NCBI RefSeq assembly: GCF_029223525.1
Contig: NZ_JARHTQ010000029.1
Location: 1-64,000, forward strand
Direction of reading: 5' to 3'
Origin: Streptantibioticus ferralitis
GTDB lineage: Bacteria; Actinomycetota; Actinomycetes; Streptomycetales; Streptomycetaceae
Length of the DNA: 64,000 nucleotides
Part shown: positions 35,731 to 44,911 of the stretch, piece after piece
How positions within the stretch are numbered: the stretch's first letter is position 1
Layout of the letters: every line of letters starts with the position of its first letter
The notes under the pieces: model-generated
Seen by the model: only the letters and a program-made list of their open reading frames with translations
The model's database searches: none
Told to the model about the DNA's origin: nothing
Program-made: the position numbers and the translations under genes

Positions 35731-36044
35731 ACGGACGCGAACCCGTACAACCTGCTCGTAGGTCCGGACCGTGCGTGGTTGGTCGACTGGGCGATGCCCG
35801 CAGCCGGCCCGGCGTGGGTGGACGTGGCGTACACGGCGGTGCGGCTGATGGAGGCGGACGTGCCAGCGCGGCACGCGCTCTCCTGTGCGTCGCAGTTCCG
35901 TTCCTGGCGGGACGCGAATCCCGAAGCGGTGGAGGCGTTCGTAACCGGCACGTGCCGTCAGTGGGAGGCGCGCATCGGGTCGGCGGCGGCCCGGCCGTCG
36001 AACGCCCGGTTCGAGGCGCTCCTTGAGGGGACGCCCGTGTCGTA
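35722..36044 (+). pseudogene. Aminoglycoside phosphotransferase-like C-terminal fragment
   Basis: The frame contains [20 protein letters not shown] and [20 protein letters not shown], which hold the catalytic loop HTD-xxx-N (here DTDANPYN) and the metal-binding D of the APH/choline-kinase fold. It ends at 36044. The N-terminal ATP-binding lobe is missing, and the usual catalytic-loop His is replaced, so the fragment is not functional. Confidence 0.6.
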
Positions 36045-36224
36045 GCACCAGCAAGCAGCAGAACGGCTCCTACACCGCCCGGCCGAGTGACCAGAGGGAT
36101 TGTGGCCCGCTGGTTCACGGCACACCTGACCAACCCAGTGAAGGAAGGCCCGGGAACCGGCGAAGGGCCGCAGTCGTGCGGTGCTCCGGCTCCCCGAACG
36201 GGGCCGGTTCGCCGACTCAGAAGG

Positions 36225-36809
36225 TCACTCTTGGCCTGCCGCGGACCGGCAGTCGTTCCACAGGGCGGCGAGGCGGGCCGGGATCTGGGCGATGGCGGCA
36301 CACCCCCGAGGACCGGCGGGGAAACTGTCGCTGGCCACATAGCGCCAACCGGCGCCCGGGCGATCGACGAAATACTTCATCGCAGCTCCGTCATCCTGCA
36401 GGGCGACCTGCTCCGCCTCCGTGCTGCCGGGAGTGAGCTGGACGCGGGTTCCGGCGTAGAAGACCCCGTCGCAACTGCCGTAGTAGAACGTGCCCTTGAC
36501 CGGGGCGATGTGGGCGAGGGGCGGTTGAGCCTGTCTGCGGTAGGCCGCCGTGACGCTCGCCTTGACGGTGGGTGACGCTGGCAGCGACCGGCAGCCGCCA
36601 GCCTTGGCCGAAGAGCCGACGGCAGTGTGCCTGGCCGAAGTACCCACCGCCGGGGACGCCACGGCCGACGAAGAAGGCGTCTGCGCCGCGTTCGGACTGC
36701 TGCTGTTCGCAGTGCTGCTGTTCTGCGTGCAGCTCGTGAGCAGGGCCACCGCGGCAGCGGCCATCCCCAGAGCGGCACCGCGGTACAGGGAACGGTTCCG
36801 GCGTGTCAT
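36225..36809 (-). CDS. Secreted lipoprotein of unknown function
   Basis: A 194-residue lipoprotein. The signal sequence begins MTRRNRSLYRG and ends in the lipobox LLTSC (Cys about 26), so it should be anchored to the outer face of the membrane. A Ser/Ala-rich linker (about 27-70) precedes a domain of about 125 residues with four Cys (GGCRSL, YGSCDGVFYAGT, RGCAAIAQI, NDCRSAAGQ) and YYGSCDGV. ATG 36809 is used because it puts the basic region at the N-terminus and GAGAGG lies upstream. I do not recognise the folded domain. Confidence 0.78.
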   Translation of the reverse strand: MTRRNRSLYRGAALGMAAAAVALLTSCTQNSSTANSSSPNAAQTPSSSAVASPAVGTSARHTAVGSSAKAGGCRSLPASPTVKASVTAAYRRQAQPPLAHIAPVKGTFYYGSCDGVFYAGTRVQLTPGSTEAEQVALQDDGAAMKYFVDRPGAGWRYVASDSFPAGPRGCAAIAQIPARLAALWNDCRSAAGQE

Positions 36810-37013
36810 TTCGAACCAACCTCTCTCGATACGTTCACATAGGCCCGAGATGGCGTAACTCGGATACGTTCTCCCGGCCTTGGACATCAAGACGCTGCGC
36901 CATGCGCTGCGGGTTCACCGCGTCCGTGTCAGCTCGCCGGCTCACCCGGCCGGTACAGCACGTTCCGCCGCCGCGGGCCGTCGGGCCTACGCCAACTGAA
37001 TCGGCGAGACGGA

Positions 37014-37600
37014 ATGAAGCGCATCGAAGTGGAGCGTAAGCGCCAACTCTCCGACGGCGGAGAGCGCCTGGCGGGACTGCTCGTCGAACTCGGGCGGCAG
37101 GCCTCTGGGCCGGTGACCGAGGTGGACACCTACTTCAGCCGCCGAGACGTGGACTACACGCAGACCGTGGAGTGCCTCCGGGTGCGGCAGCGTGGCGGTT
37201 CGCAGAGGTCATGTACAAGCCGCCGTCTGACGAGGCGACTCACGGCGCGACACATGTGATCTCGAAGTCGGAGACGAACGTGACCCTTGGCCCCGGGCAG
37301 GCCGCGCAGGCGGAGCAGTTGCTGGAGTGCATCGGCATGCGGCAACTGGTCCGGGTGGAGAAGACCCGCGTCGTGTACCGGCATCCGGCGTACCGCGAAG
37401 TGGTGGTCGCCGTCGACACCGTCGCCGGGATCGGGTCGTTCGTGGAAGTCGAGGTCATCAGCGCGGACGCGCCGGAGGCCGCTGAGCTGGTGGGGCAGGT
37501 CGAGGCGCAACTCGACCTGCAGGACTGCCCTCCGGTGGACCTGCTGTACCGGACTTGGCGCTCGGGCGGTTCCCGACTGGTTTGTGAAGTTGCCGCGTGG
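37014..37600 (+). pseudogene. CYTH-domain (class IV adenylate cyclase/ThTPase-like) gene, frameshifted
   Basis: The first frame starts MKRIEVERKRQL, carrying the family motif ExExK in its form EVERK, then VTEVDTYFSRRDVDYTQTVE and CLRVRQRGG. Near 37195 the frame shifts and continues RFAEVMYKPPSDEATHGATH, VISKSETNVTLG, RVEKTRVVYRHPAYREVVVA and VDTVAGIGSFVEVEV, completing the tunnel-fold barrel. CYTH proteins bind triphosphates with metal ions. The catalytic pattern is otherwise intact, so a single indel separates this from a working gene; it could be a sequencing artefact. Confidence 0.7.
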
Positions 37601-37625
37601 GACCCCTTTGGGAGGAGGTGTGTCA

Positions 37626-37805
37626 GTGGGGCGTGGCAGGGTCGCATCCATGAGTGAAGAAGCAGCGGAACGCCTGCCCGACTGGCTCGGCGGCTCGGTC
37701 ATTCGTCAGCCTGGCAAAAGCTCATCTACGCCGGAAATGTCGTCTGAGGCGTGGGCTAGCCAGCACAACGCCGCTGAAGCGCAGCTGAGAGGCAACATCA
37801 ACTGA
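37626..37805 (+). CDS. Small hypothetical protein (59 aa)
   Basis: GTG 37626 follows a very strong GGAGGAGG (37611-37618), giving 59 residues; ATG 37650 is a shorter alternative. The protein is hydrophilic with RLPDWLGGSVIRQPGKSSS and ends QLRGNIN, with no transmembrane segment, signal or Cys. Its TGA is part of a perfect terminator stem, so it is the last gene of its transcript, behind the CYTH gene. Function unknown. Confidence 0.6.
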   Translation: MGRGRVASMSEEAAERLPDWLGGSVIRQPGKSSSTPEMSSEAWASQHNAAEAQLRGNIN

Positions 37806-37828
37806 GACGGCGGCCCGATGCCGTCTCA
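37803..37828 (+). terminator. Perfect 9-bp terminator hairpin
   Basis: TGAGACGGC (37803-37811), 8-nt loop, GCCGTCTCA (37820-37828). The 5-prime arm includes the stop codon of the small gene. There is no T run, as is common in Streptomyces terminators. Confidence 0.75.
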
Positions 37829-38022
37829 CAAACCGTTGCATCTGCCCACGTCAGGACGTCGAACACAGGCAAGATCGAATGAGACGGGACAACGGCTGTG
37901 CGACTCCATGAGCCAGTAGAGCTCCCTCCCGCAGAGGCTGGAGGACGAAATCGCAAGGCAGGCACGGAACCGCGCGGCCGCGGGCAGTGGCCGTGCCGGC
38001 TGCCCGCGGCCGCGCCGCTGGC

Positions 38023-38445
38023 TCAGCGGACGTGCACCGTCACCACTTCGGAGCCGTGCAGGCGCACGGGGTGGTGGTCGTGCTTGCTGGTCAGGCCGTA
38101 GAGCACCGCACGGAATTTCAGGTCGCCGCGGCGCGCGGACGTGCCGTGTGCGGTGACGCGCGCGTCGCCCTTGGCCGGGGCACTGCAGTTCTCCTGGTGC
38201 CATCCCTCGCCGAAGCCGTTCTCCTCCAGGCACAGCTGGTGCAGGTAGCCGGCGCTGTCGTCGGTGCCGTGCGCCGTGACGGTGATGGTCTTGCCGACAT
38301 GCGCCGTGTGCGGCGCCGTGATGCCGACACCGCCCTTGGCGAACGCCGGCGCGGCGGCCAGAGTCACTGAGGCCAGACCCAGCGCACCGATCACGGCCAC
38401 ACGGCCGCCCCGCGCCTTCATCCCGGTCTTCTTCGTCCTGGTCAT
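38023..38445 (-). CDS. Secreted protein with Ig-like beta domain, unknown function
   Basis: A 140-residue exported protein. The signal peptide has a basic start (MTRTKKTGMKARGGR), hydrophobic core and cleavage after APAFA. The mature protein of about 100 residues reads as beta strands (ITAPHTAHVGKTITVTAHGT, YLHQLCLEENGFGEGWHQEN, SEVVTVHVR) with two Cys that could form one disulfide. This looks like a small Ig-like or fibronectin-like fold. ATG 38445 follows GGGAGGGAAG. No neighbour suggests a partner. Confidence 0.75.
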   Translation of the reverse strand: MTRTKKTGMKARGGRVAVIGALGLASVTLAAAPAFAKGGVGITAPHTAHVGKTITVTAHGTDDSAGYLHQLCLEENGFGEGWHQENCSAPAKGDARVTAHGTSARRGDLKFRAVLYGLTSKHDHHPVRLHGSEVVTVHVR

Positions 38446-39054
38446 GGACTTCCCTCCCGTGGGATCTCCCCGGTGAGACCCACCTCTTCGCCAAGGCGCC
38501 CGGTGCGCCTCGCTGATCACCCACACGAGCCGGCCGTCCCGCCCGGTTGCACCTCGCCCGGCGCCGTTACGGATCCACGACAAACCCGCCGACCAGTCCT
38601 GATGCCGTCAATGGCCGCCGAATCGCTTCTCGGGAGCGGAAGCCCGCGACCTACGCGGTCCGATATCGCGAACAGGCAGATACTGCCTCGCCCCCTGCCG
38701 GAAACGTGGTGGCAAGCACGGCGAGCCGTTGCTGTGCTCCCCGCGCTGCGGGCGGCCCCCTACGGGGCCGAGGACATCGCCGTCGCCTTCTCCAGTCTGG
38801 ACTTCACCAACCCCGCCATCCTCGACCACCAGTGGGTCGAAGCGGCCGAACCGTCCTCGCCTGCTGCCACCTGACCACCTCACAGTTTGGTGGTTTTGCC
38901 GGTTTCTGGGCCGGCGTCGGCGCCGACGGTGGATCGGGGCGCGACGGGCATCGCGCTGGGTTCGGGTACGTGCGGCCAGCAGTTGATGTCCGAAAGGGCA
39001 GACATGTATGAAGCGTTCGGGTTCTGCTGCGAGAATGTTCGTCGCGTATGAGGT
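38446..39054. other. Gene-poor interval with relics
   Basis: About 600 bp upstream of the secreted protein, holding the partial copy listed next and otherwise nothing I can support. Confidence 0.45.
38735..38876 (+). pseudogene. Partial copy of the unknown gene at 31204-31806
   Basis: Encodes LPALRAAPYGAEDIAVAFSS and LDFTNPAILDHQWVEAAE, matching LPALREAPYGTEDIAVAFYS and LDFTNPAILDPYWVEDG of the larger relic, with high DNA similarity over about 140 bp. It stops at 38876. Confidence 0.6.
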
Positions 39055-39186
39055 GCAGAAGGCGTTCCATCTTGCGAGCCGGCATCAGCTTCTCGACCTC
39101 ACGAAAACCGAGCGGAAAGCGGTAGTGCAGCCACACGCAATGCGAGATGATCTCCGCCGGGTGCCGGAACCCTTTGTGTGACGGCA
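39055..39186 (-). pseudogene. IS6-family transposase N-terminal fragment
   Basis: Minus-strand residues HKGFRHPAEIISHCVWLHYR and FPLGFREVEKLM match the conserved N-terminal motif of IS6/IS26-type transposases (YKGHRFP-EII-HCVWLYHRFPLSFREVEELM). The rest is absent. It lies just upstream of the biosynthetic operon on the opposite strand. Confidence 0.7.
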
Positions 39187-39340
39187 CTCCAGCCCCCACG
39201 ACAGCCCCTCCCGACAATCCGTGACCTGCCCAGCGATCATCCTGCCGAAGAGCCCCAGCCAAGTTGACAACGCCCTCGAAGCGTCGGGCTGATGGGCGAC
39301 TGCGGCATGCACTCGCCAATTTTTGAAGGGGGCCCCATAT

Positions 39341-42300
39341 ATGTCAACGCGCGCTGTGCCGCCGTCCGAAAGTGCTGCCAAGGAGCAGGAGCCGATTGCC
39401 ATCGTCGGGATCGGATGTCGGCTACCTGGCGGTGTTGAAGGGCCTGAGGCATTCTGGGACCTGCTCACGGCGGGCGATGATGCCATCGTCGATATCCCCC
39501 GTGATCGCTGGCTGGCGGACAAGTTCTATGACCGGAATCTTGGCCCCGGCACCAGCCGGGTGCGGCGTGGTGGATTTCTGCAATGCCCTGTCGATGAGTT
39601 CGATGCGGGGTTTTTCGAGATATCGCCGCGCGAGGCCGAGCATATAGATCCGCAGCAGCGTCTTCTCCTTGAAGTCGCCTGGGAGGCGGTGGAGGATTCG
39701 GGAACACCCTTGGAGCGGCTCTCGGGCACCTCGACCGGTGTCTTTATAGGCGGATTCACGCTCGACTACGGGCAATTGCAGTTCTCCGGCGGCGACCGCA
39801 GCAATGTCTCCGCGCACACCGCCACCGGAGTGGTCATGACGATGCTGGCCAATCGCATCTCCCATGCCTTTGACCTGCTCGGCCCGAGTGTGGCGCTGGA
39901 CACTGCATGCTCCTCCTCGCTGGTGGCGGTCCACTTGGCCTGCCAGTCGCTGTGGTCCGGTGAGAGCACGGCGGCACTGGCAGGCGGGGTGAATCTGATG
40001 CTCACCCCCAACTTCACTGTCGCGGCCTCCCAGGGCGGCTTCCTGTCCCCGACCAGTCAGTCGCATCCCTTTGACGCCACCGCCGATGGCTATGTGCGGG
40101 GCGAAGGCGCGGGGGTCGTCGTCCTCAAACGCCTGAGCGAGGCCCTGAGTGATGGCGACCGTGTCTATGCCGTGATCCGCGGCACGGCGGTCAGCCAGGA
40201 CGGGCGTACCAACGGGATCACTGTCCCCAGAAGTGAGAGCCAGCAGCAGGCGATGCGCGAGGCACTCGCCAGAGCCGGTGTGGACGCCTCATCCGTGGTC
40301 TATGTCGAGGCACATGGGACCAGCACGCCGGTCGGGGACCCGGTCGAGGTCGGCGCGATCGGCGAGGTCTACGGTCGCGGCGCGAACCGCCGTGCGGATG
40401 AGGTGTGTCTGCTCGCCTCAGTGAAGGCGAACATCGGCCACCTCGAGGCCGCGGCCGGCGTCACCGGACTCATCAAAACGGCACTTTGCGTCCACCACCG
40501 TATGGTTCCTCCGCAGTTGCATCTGTCCACGGTCAACCCGAACATCGACCTGGAAAGCCTGCGGCTGCGGATCCCGGTTGCCGGAGAGCCGCTCCGGGAG
40601 CGCGACGGAGTTGTACGGGCTGCCACCAACTCCTTCGGTTTCGGCGGCACCAACGCCCATGTCGTCCTGGAGTCCGCCCCTGTCGGGAACGCGTTCCCCG
40701 CCCTGGCCGACACCAGGCGGAGCGAGCCGCTGGAGTCGGTGTTCCCGCTGGCCGCGCGGAGCACAGCAGCCTTGGCTGCCCTCGCCGGGCACTATGCCGA
40801 GGCCATGGAGTCCATAGATCACACCGCGCTCGGCGCAGTGGCCGCACATCGCCGTACACACCACCGCCAAGCCCGGCTCGCCGTTGTCACCAACTCTGTC
40901 CAGGAGTTGTGCGACGGGCTGGACAGCCTGCGCCAGGGTGTTCCGCACCCCGCCGTTCACCTGGCGGAGGGGCCTGCGGTTCCTCCCCCGCTGGCGTTCG
41001 TCTACACCGGTATGGGGCCGCAGTGGTGGGGGATGGGCCGACAACTGCTGACCGGCAACCGGGTCTTCGCCGAGGCGATCGAGCGCTGCGACGCAGGCTT
41101 GCGTCCGTACACCGGCTGGTCACTGGTCGATGAACTCATGGCCGACGAGGCGCACTCCCGGATGTCCCAGACCTCGGTGGCCCAGCCGGCGAACTTCGCG
41201 CTCCAGGTCGCACTGACCGAACTGTGGGCGTCCCTCGGCATCCGTCCGGACGCGGTGATCGGGCACAGCGCCGGTGAGATCGCCGCTGCCTACGCGGCCG
41301 GCTGCCTCACCTTCGAAGACGCCGTGCAGGTGATTTACGAGCGGGCCCGTCTACAGCAGTTGACCGTTGGTCAGGGGCGGCTGGCCGCAGCGGCGATCTC
41401 CCTGGAGCGCGCCCTTGAACTGCCTGCTGTGCGCAGGGGACGCCTGGTTGTCGCCGCGGTCAACAGCCCGGAGTCGGTGGCGCTGGTCGGCCCGACCGCT
41501 GATCTCAAGGAACTGCTGGCCGCGCTGGAGGCCGAGGGGGTTTTCTGCCGGCTTGTCGACGGCGATGTGCCCTTCCACAGCCCGATGATGGACCCGCTGG
41601 AGGACGAACTGCGCCGATGCCTGGCCGGTCTGACGCCCTCGGCGCCGACTGTCCCGCTCTACTCGTCCGTGGGCGGAGGGCGGTTCGGCGGCGTCGACCA
41701 TGACGTCCGCAACACCCATGGCGGCCATAACGCGGAGTACTGGTGGCGCAATGTCCGCGCGCCGGTCCGGTTCGCGGACGCGGCCATGGCGATGATCGAC
41801 GACGGCATCGGCGTGTTCGTCGAGATCGGCCCGCAACCCGTGCTCGGCCGCTCGCTCGCCGACTGCCTCAGCGCCCGGGGCCGCAGCGGTTCCACCGTCG
41901 CCTCCCTGCGGCGCAACGCCCAGGACGGATCCGTCATGGCGCATGCCTGCGCGGAGCTCTATGTCCTGGGCTATGCACCGGACTGGACGGTGTTCCATCC
42001 GGGCCACGCCGACGCCTCGTTGCGGCTCCCGACGTATCCATGGCAGCGGGAGCGCTACTGGAAGGAGTCCGAGGCCACTCGACTGGACCGGCTCGGGGAA
42101 CTCGACCATCCGCTGCTCGGAGCCCGGCGCGACACGCCGACTCCGTCATGGCGGCGATACCTCGACGGCAGCCGCCCGGGCTATCTCGCCGACCACACGG
42201 TGATGGGCGGCAATCTGTTCCCGGGAGCCGGGTACATCGAGATGGCGCTGGCGGGCGGACGAGCCGCGTTCGGCGCCAGCCCCTGCGTGGTCGAGCAGAT

Positions 42301-44911
42301 CCGGTTCGAGGCGCCCACCGTCCTCAGCGCGGGGCCGGTCTACCAGCTCGACACGACCGTGGACCGCACCACAGGCCGAGTGGAGATCCATGGGCGTGCG
42401 GCGGGATCCAAGAGCTGGGTCAGGCACGCCACGGCCCGCCTTTCGCCACCCGCCGTCTCCGTGCCGACCGTTGACCTGGCGGCGGTTCGCGCCCGGTGCA
42501 CCGACGAGTGGGACGCGCAGACGTGCTACTCGGTGTTCGAGCGGCAGGGTTTTGACTACGGTCCGGGTTTTCAATCCGTCGAGCGCCTGTGGCTCGGCGA
42601 AGGCGAGGCTCTGGGACTGCTCTCGCGCGACGCGGTCGCCCGGAACGCCGGCGTGGACCATGTGGTGGATCCGATCGTGCTGGACGGCTGCTTTCAGATG
42701 CTCCTGCCCCTGATCGGGGTGTCGACCGAGGAACCAGTGATGATGATGCCGGTCGGCGTGGACCGGATCGTCGTCAACGGTCGCATCGACGGAGCGCTGT
42801 GGGTGCACGCCACTGCTGACACATCCTCAGCTTCCGGCTCGGTCTCCGGCGGTGAACTCGCCGGTGACGCCGTGCTCCTGGATGAGGATGGTCGAGTGGC
42901 CGCAACGATCCAAGGGTTCCGGGTCCGGCTGCTCGGCCCCGGGCGCCAGAGTCGGCCGCAGCTGGGCTCCACCTGGTTGCACGAGGTGGTCTGGGAGGTG
43001 CAGGACGATGTGCCCGGAACCGTTGCCACCTCCGGGGCTGGCCGATGGCTGGTGTTCGCCGACGCCGCGGGAATCTCCGATGCGCTCGCCGACCGCCTGG
43101 CAGCCCTGGGCCACCGCGCAGTCCTGGTCCGGCCCGGCGATGAATTCGCCGCAGGCCAGGACGAGTTCCGGATCCGGCCTGACCAGCGCGCCGACCTGGA
43201 CGAGGTGATCCGGCAGGTCGCGGGCCAAGCCGACCTGCCGGTGCTCGGCATCGTCCATGCGTGGTCGGCCGGTGCCAGGGACGCAGAGCTCACCGCTGAC
43301 CGGCTGGCGACGGCGGTCAGCCAGGGCCCGCAGCTGCTGCTCAACCTGGTGCAGGCGCTTGAGGCCCAGGGCGTGTCCTGGCCGCTGGATGTCGTCACCG
43401 TCGGGGCCCAGCCGGTGGACGGCCGGGTCTGGGCGGCCGGGCTGCTGCAGTCCCCGTTGTGGGGCATGACACGGGTCCTGCACCAGGAGTCCTTGCCGCT
43501 GCGCGCTCGGATCATGGACCTTGATCCGGACCGGCCGCTCGACGATGTCCCCTCGCTGCTGGCCGAACTGCTGGAGGCCGACCCCGACGAGGACCAGATC
43601 GCCTGGCGGAAGGGCGAACGCCGGGTGGCCCGACTGCACCCGTCCCGACGGGCGTCCGGGTCGGTGCCCTTCACCTACCGGCCGGACGCCGGCTACCTGA
43701 TCACCGGCGGCCTGGGGGCGCTCGGCCTGGTATTCGCCCGACACCTGGCCGCGCGCGGGGCCCGGCGGATCGTGCTGCTCGGGCGCACACCGCTGCCGCC
43801 CCGGTCCACCTGGGCGGCCCTGGCCCCGGACCACCCGCAGCGCGAACAGGTGGACGCGGTCGTCCAAGTGGAGAAGCTCGGCGCCGTCGTGGAGACCGCG
43901 AGCCTCGATGTGACCGATCCAGCGGCGCTTCGGGACTTCGTCGAGGGGCGCCGCAGGTCCGCCCTGCCGCCGATCCACGGCGTCGTTCACTCCGCCGGTG
44001 CAGTGAACGATCAGATCCTGTCAAGGATGACCCGGGAGCAGTTCGACAGCGTACTGCGGCCCAAGACCCTGGGCGCCTGGGCGCTGCACGAGGGGCTCGC
44101 CGACGAGCCGCTGGACTTCTTTGTGGTGTTCTCCTCGGTCGGATCCGTCGTGGCGACGGCAGGTCAGGCCAACTACGCCGCTGGCAACGCGTTCCTCGAC
44201 GGGTTCGCCCACTACCGCCGCAGCCGCGGCCTGCCGGCCCTTTCTATCAACTGGGGGGCCTGGGACGCCGGGATGATTGCGCACTTGGGCCTTCAGTCGT
44301 TCTACCAGCGGCGCGGCATCGACCTGCTGACTGAGGCATCGGGGACCGCGCTCTTCGACGAACTGCTCGGCTCCGGCGAAACCCAGCAGGTCGCGGTCTC
44401 GGCCCACTGGCCGACGGTGATCTCCAACTATCAGATCGTGCCCCGGTTGATCAGGCATCTGGGCCAAGACCAGCATGACGCTGCCGAAGGCGCGAGCAGG
44501 GAGTCGGTCGCCGACCGGCTGGCCGCCGCGCCCGCCGGAGAGCACCGGGCGATCATTGCTGACGCCTGCACGGAGATCATCGGCAGCGTGCTGCGGACGC
44601 CGCCGGATCGGCTTCCGCGCCAGGAGGCGCTCAACCGCCTCGGACTCGACTCGATGCTCGCTGTCGAGCTGCGGATCCGGTTCGAGCAGGCATTTGGTGT
44701 CACACCCAAGGTTGTGTTCCTGCTCGACGGCGCCACGGTCGAGGACATCGCCGAGGTTGTCCACCAGGAAAGGCCGATCGAGGAAACCGCTGCCGCCCCG
44801 GAGTCGCCGGACGACCTGGCCGAGTTGTTGAGCGGGCTGGACGCGGAGAGCGCCGAGGCGCTGCTCGCTGACATCGAGCACATCGCCATGAAGGGATCAG
44901 AGCTGTCATGA
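39341..44911 (+). CDS. Type I polyketide synthase (KS-AT-DH-KR-ACP)
   Basis: A 1,856-residue single-module PKS, probably iterative, making the acyl chain passed to the next gene. Domains: KS about 20-445 with DTACSSSL (Cys190); AT about 550-860 with GHSAGEIAAAY (Ser643) and DVPFHSPMMDP; DH from about 923 with HTVMGGNLFP and DPIVLDGCF; KR from about 1450 with TGGLGALG and GQANYAAGNAF; ACP near 1770 with LGLDSMLAVEL. No methyltransferase and no enoyl reductase are present. After the ACP a tail of about 60 residues (ELLSGLDAESAEALLADIEH) resembles a docking helix. ATG 39341 follows GAAGGGGG. The stop overlaps the NRPS start (ATGA), so the pair is translationally coupled. Substrate and chain length unknown. 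Confidence 0.95.
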   Translation: MSTRAVPPSESAAKEQEPIAIVGIGCRLPGGVEGPEAFWDLLTAGDDAIVDIPRDRWLADKFYDRNLGPGTSRVRRGGFLQCPVDEFDAGFFEISPREAEHIDPQQRLLLEVAWEAVEDSGTPLERLSGTSTGVFIGGFTLDYGQLQFSGGDRSNVSAHTATGVVMTMLANRISHAFDLLGPSVALDTACSSSLVAVHLACQSLWSGESTAALAGGVNLMLTPNFTVAASQGGFLSPTSQSHPFDATADGYVRGEGAGVVVLKRLSEALSDGDRVYAVIRGTAVSQDGRTNGITVPRSESQQQAMREALARAGVDASSVVYVEAHGTSTPVGDPVEVGAIGEVYGRGANRRADEVCLLASVKANIGHLEAAAGVTGLIKTALCVHHRMVPPQLHLSTVNPNIDLESLRLRIPVAGEPLRERDGVVRAATNSFGFGGTNAHVVLESAPVGNAFPALADTRRSEPLESVFPLAARSTAALAALAGHYAEAMESIDHTALGAVAAHRRTHHRQARLAVVTNSVQELCDGLDSLRQGVPHPAVHLAEGPAVPPPLAFVYTGMGPQWWGMGRQLLTGNRVFAEAIERCDAGLRPYTGWSLVDELMADEAHSRMSQTSVAQPANFALQVALTELWASLGIRPDAVIGHSAGEIAAAYAAGCLTFEDAVQVIYERARLQQLTVGQGRLAAAAISLERALELPAVRRGRLVVAAVNSPESVALVGPTADLKELLAALEAEGVFCRLVDGDVPFHSPMMDPLEDELRRCLAGLTPSAPTVPLYSSVGGGRFGGVDHDVRNTHGGHNAEYWWRNVRAPVRFADAAMAMIDDGIGVFVEIGPQPVLGRSLADCLSARGRSGSTVASLRRNAQDGSVMAHACAELYVLGYAPDWTVFHPGHADASLRLPTYPWQRERYWKESEATRLDRLGELDHPLLGARRDTPTPSWRRYLDGSRPGYLADHTVMGGNLFPGAGYIEMALAGGRAAFGASPCVVEQIRFEAPTVLSAGPVYQLDTTVDRTTGRVEIHGRAAGSKSWVRHATARLSPPAVSVPTVDLAAVRARCTDEWDAQTCYSVFERQGFDYGPGFQSVERLWLGEGEALGLLSRDAVARNAGVDHVVDPIVLDGCFQMLLPLIGVSTEEPVMMMPVGVDRIVVNGRIDGALWVHATADTSSASGSVSGGELAGDAVLLDEDGRVAATIQGFRVRLLGPGRQSRPQLGSTWLHEVVWEVQDDVPGTVATSGAGRWLVFADAAGISDALADRLAALGHRAVLVRPGDEFAAGQDEFRIRPDQRADLDEVIRQVAGQADLPVLGIVHAWSAGARDAELTADRLATAVSQGPQLLLNLVQALEAQGVSWPLDVVTVGAQPVDGRVWAAGLLQSPLWGMTRVLHQESLPLRARIMDLDPDRPLDDVPSLLAELLEADPDEDQIAWRKGERRVARLHPSRRASGSVPFTYRPDAGYLITGGLGALGLVFARHLAARGARRIVLLGRTPLPPRSTWAALAPDHPQREQVDAVVQVEKLGAVVETASLDVTDPAALRDFVEGRRRSALPPIHGVVHSAGAVNDQILSRMTREQFDSVLRPKTLGAWALHEGLADEPLDFFVVFSSVGSVVATAGQANYAAGNAFLDGFAHYRRSRGLPALSINWGAWDAGMIAHLGLQSFYQRRGIDLLTEASGTALFDELLGSGETQQVAVSAHWPTVISNYQIVPRLIRHLGQDQHDAAEGASRESVADRLAAAPAGEHRAIIADACTEIIGSVLRTPPDRLPRQEALNRLGLDSMLAVELRIRFEQAFGVTPKVVFLLDGATVEDIAEVVHQERPIEETAAAPESPDDLAELLSGLDAESAEALLADIEHIAMKGSELS

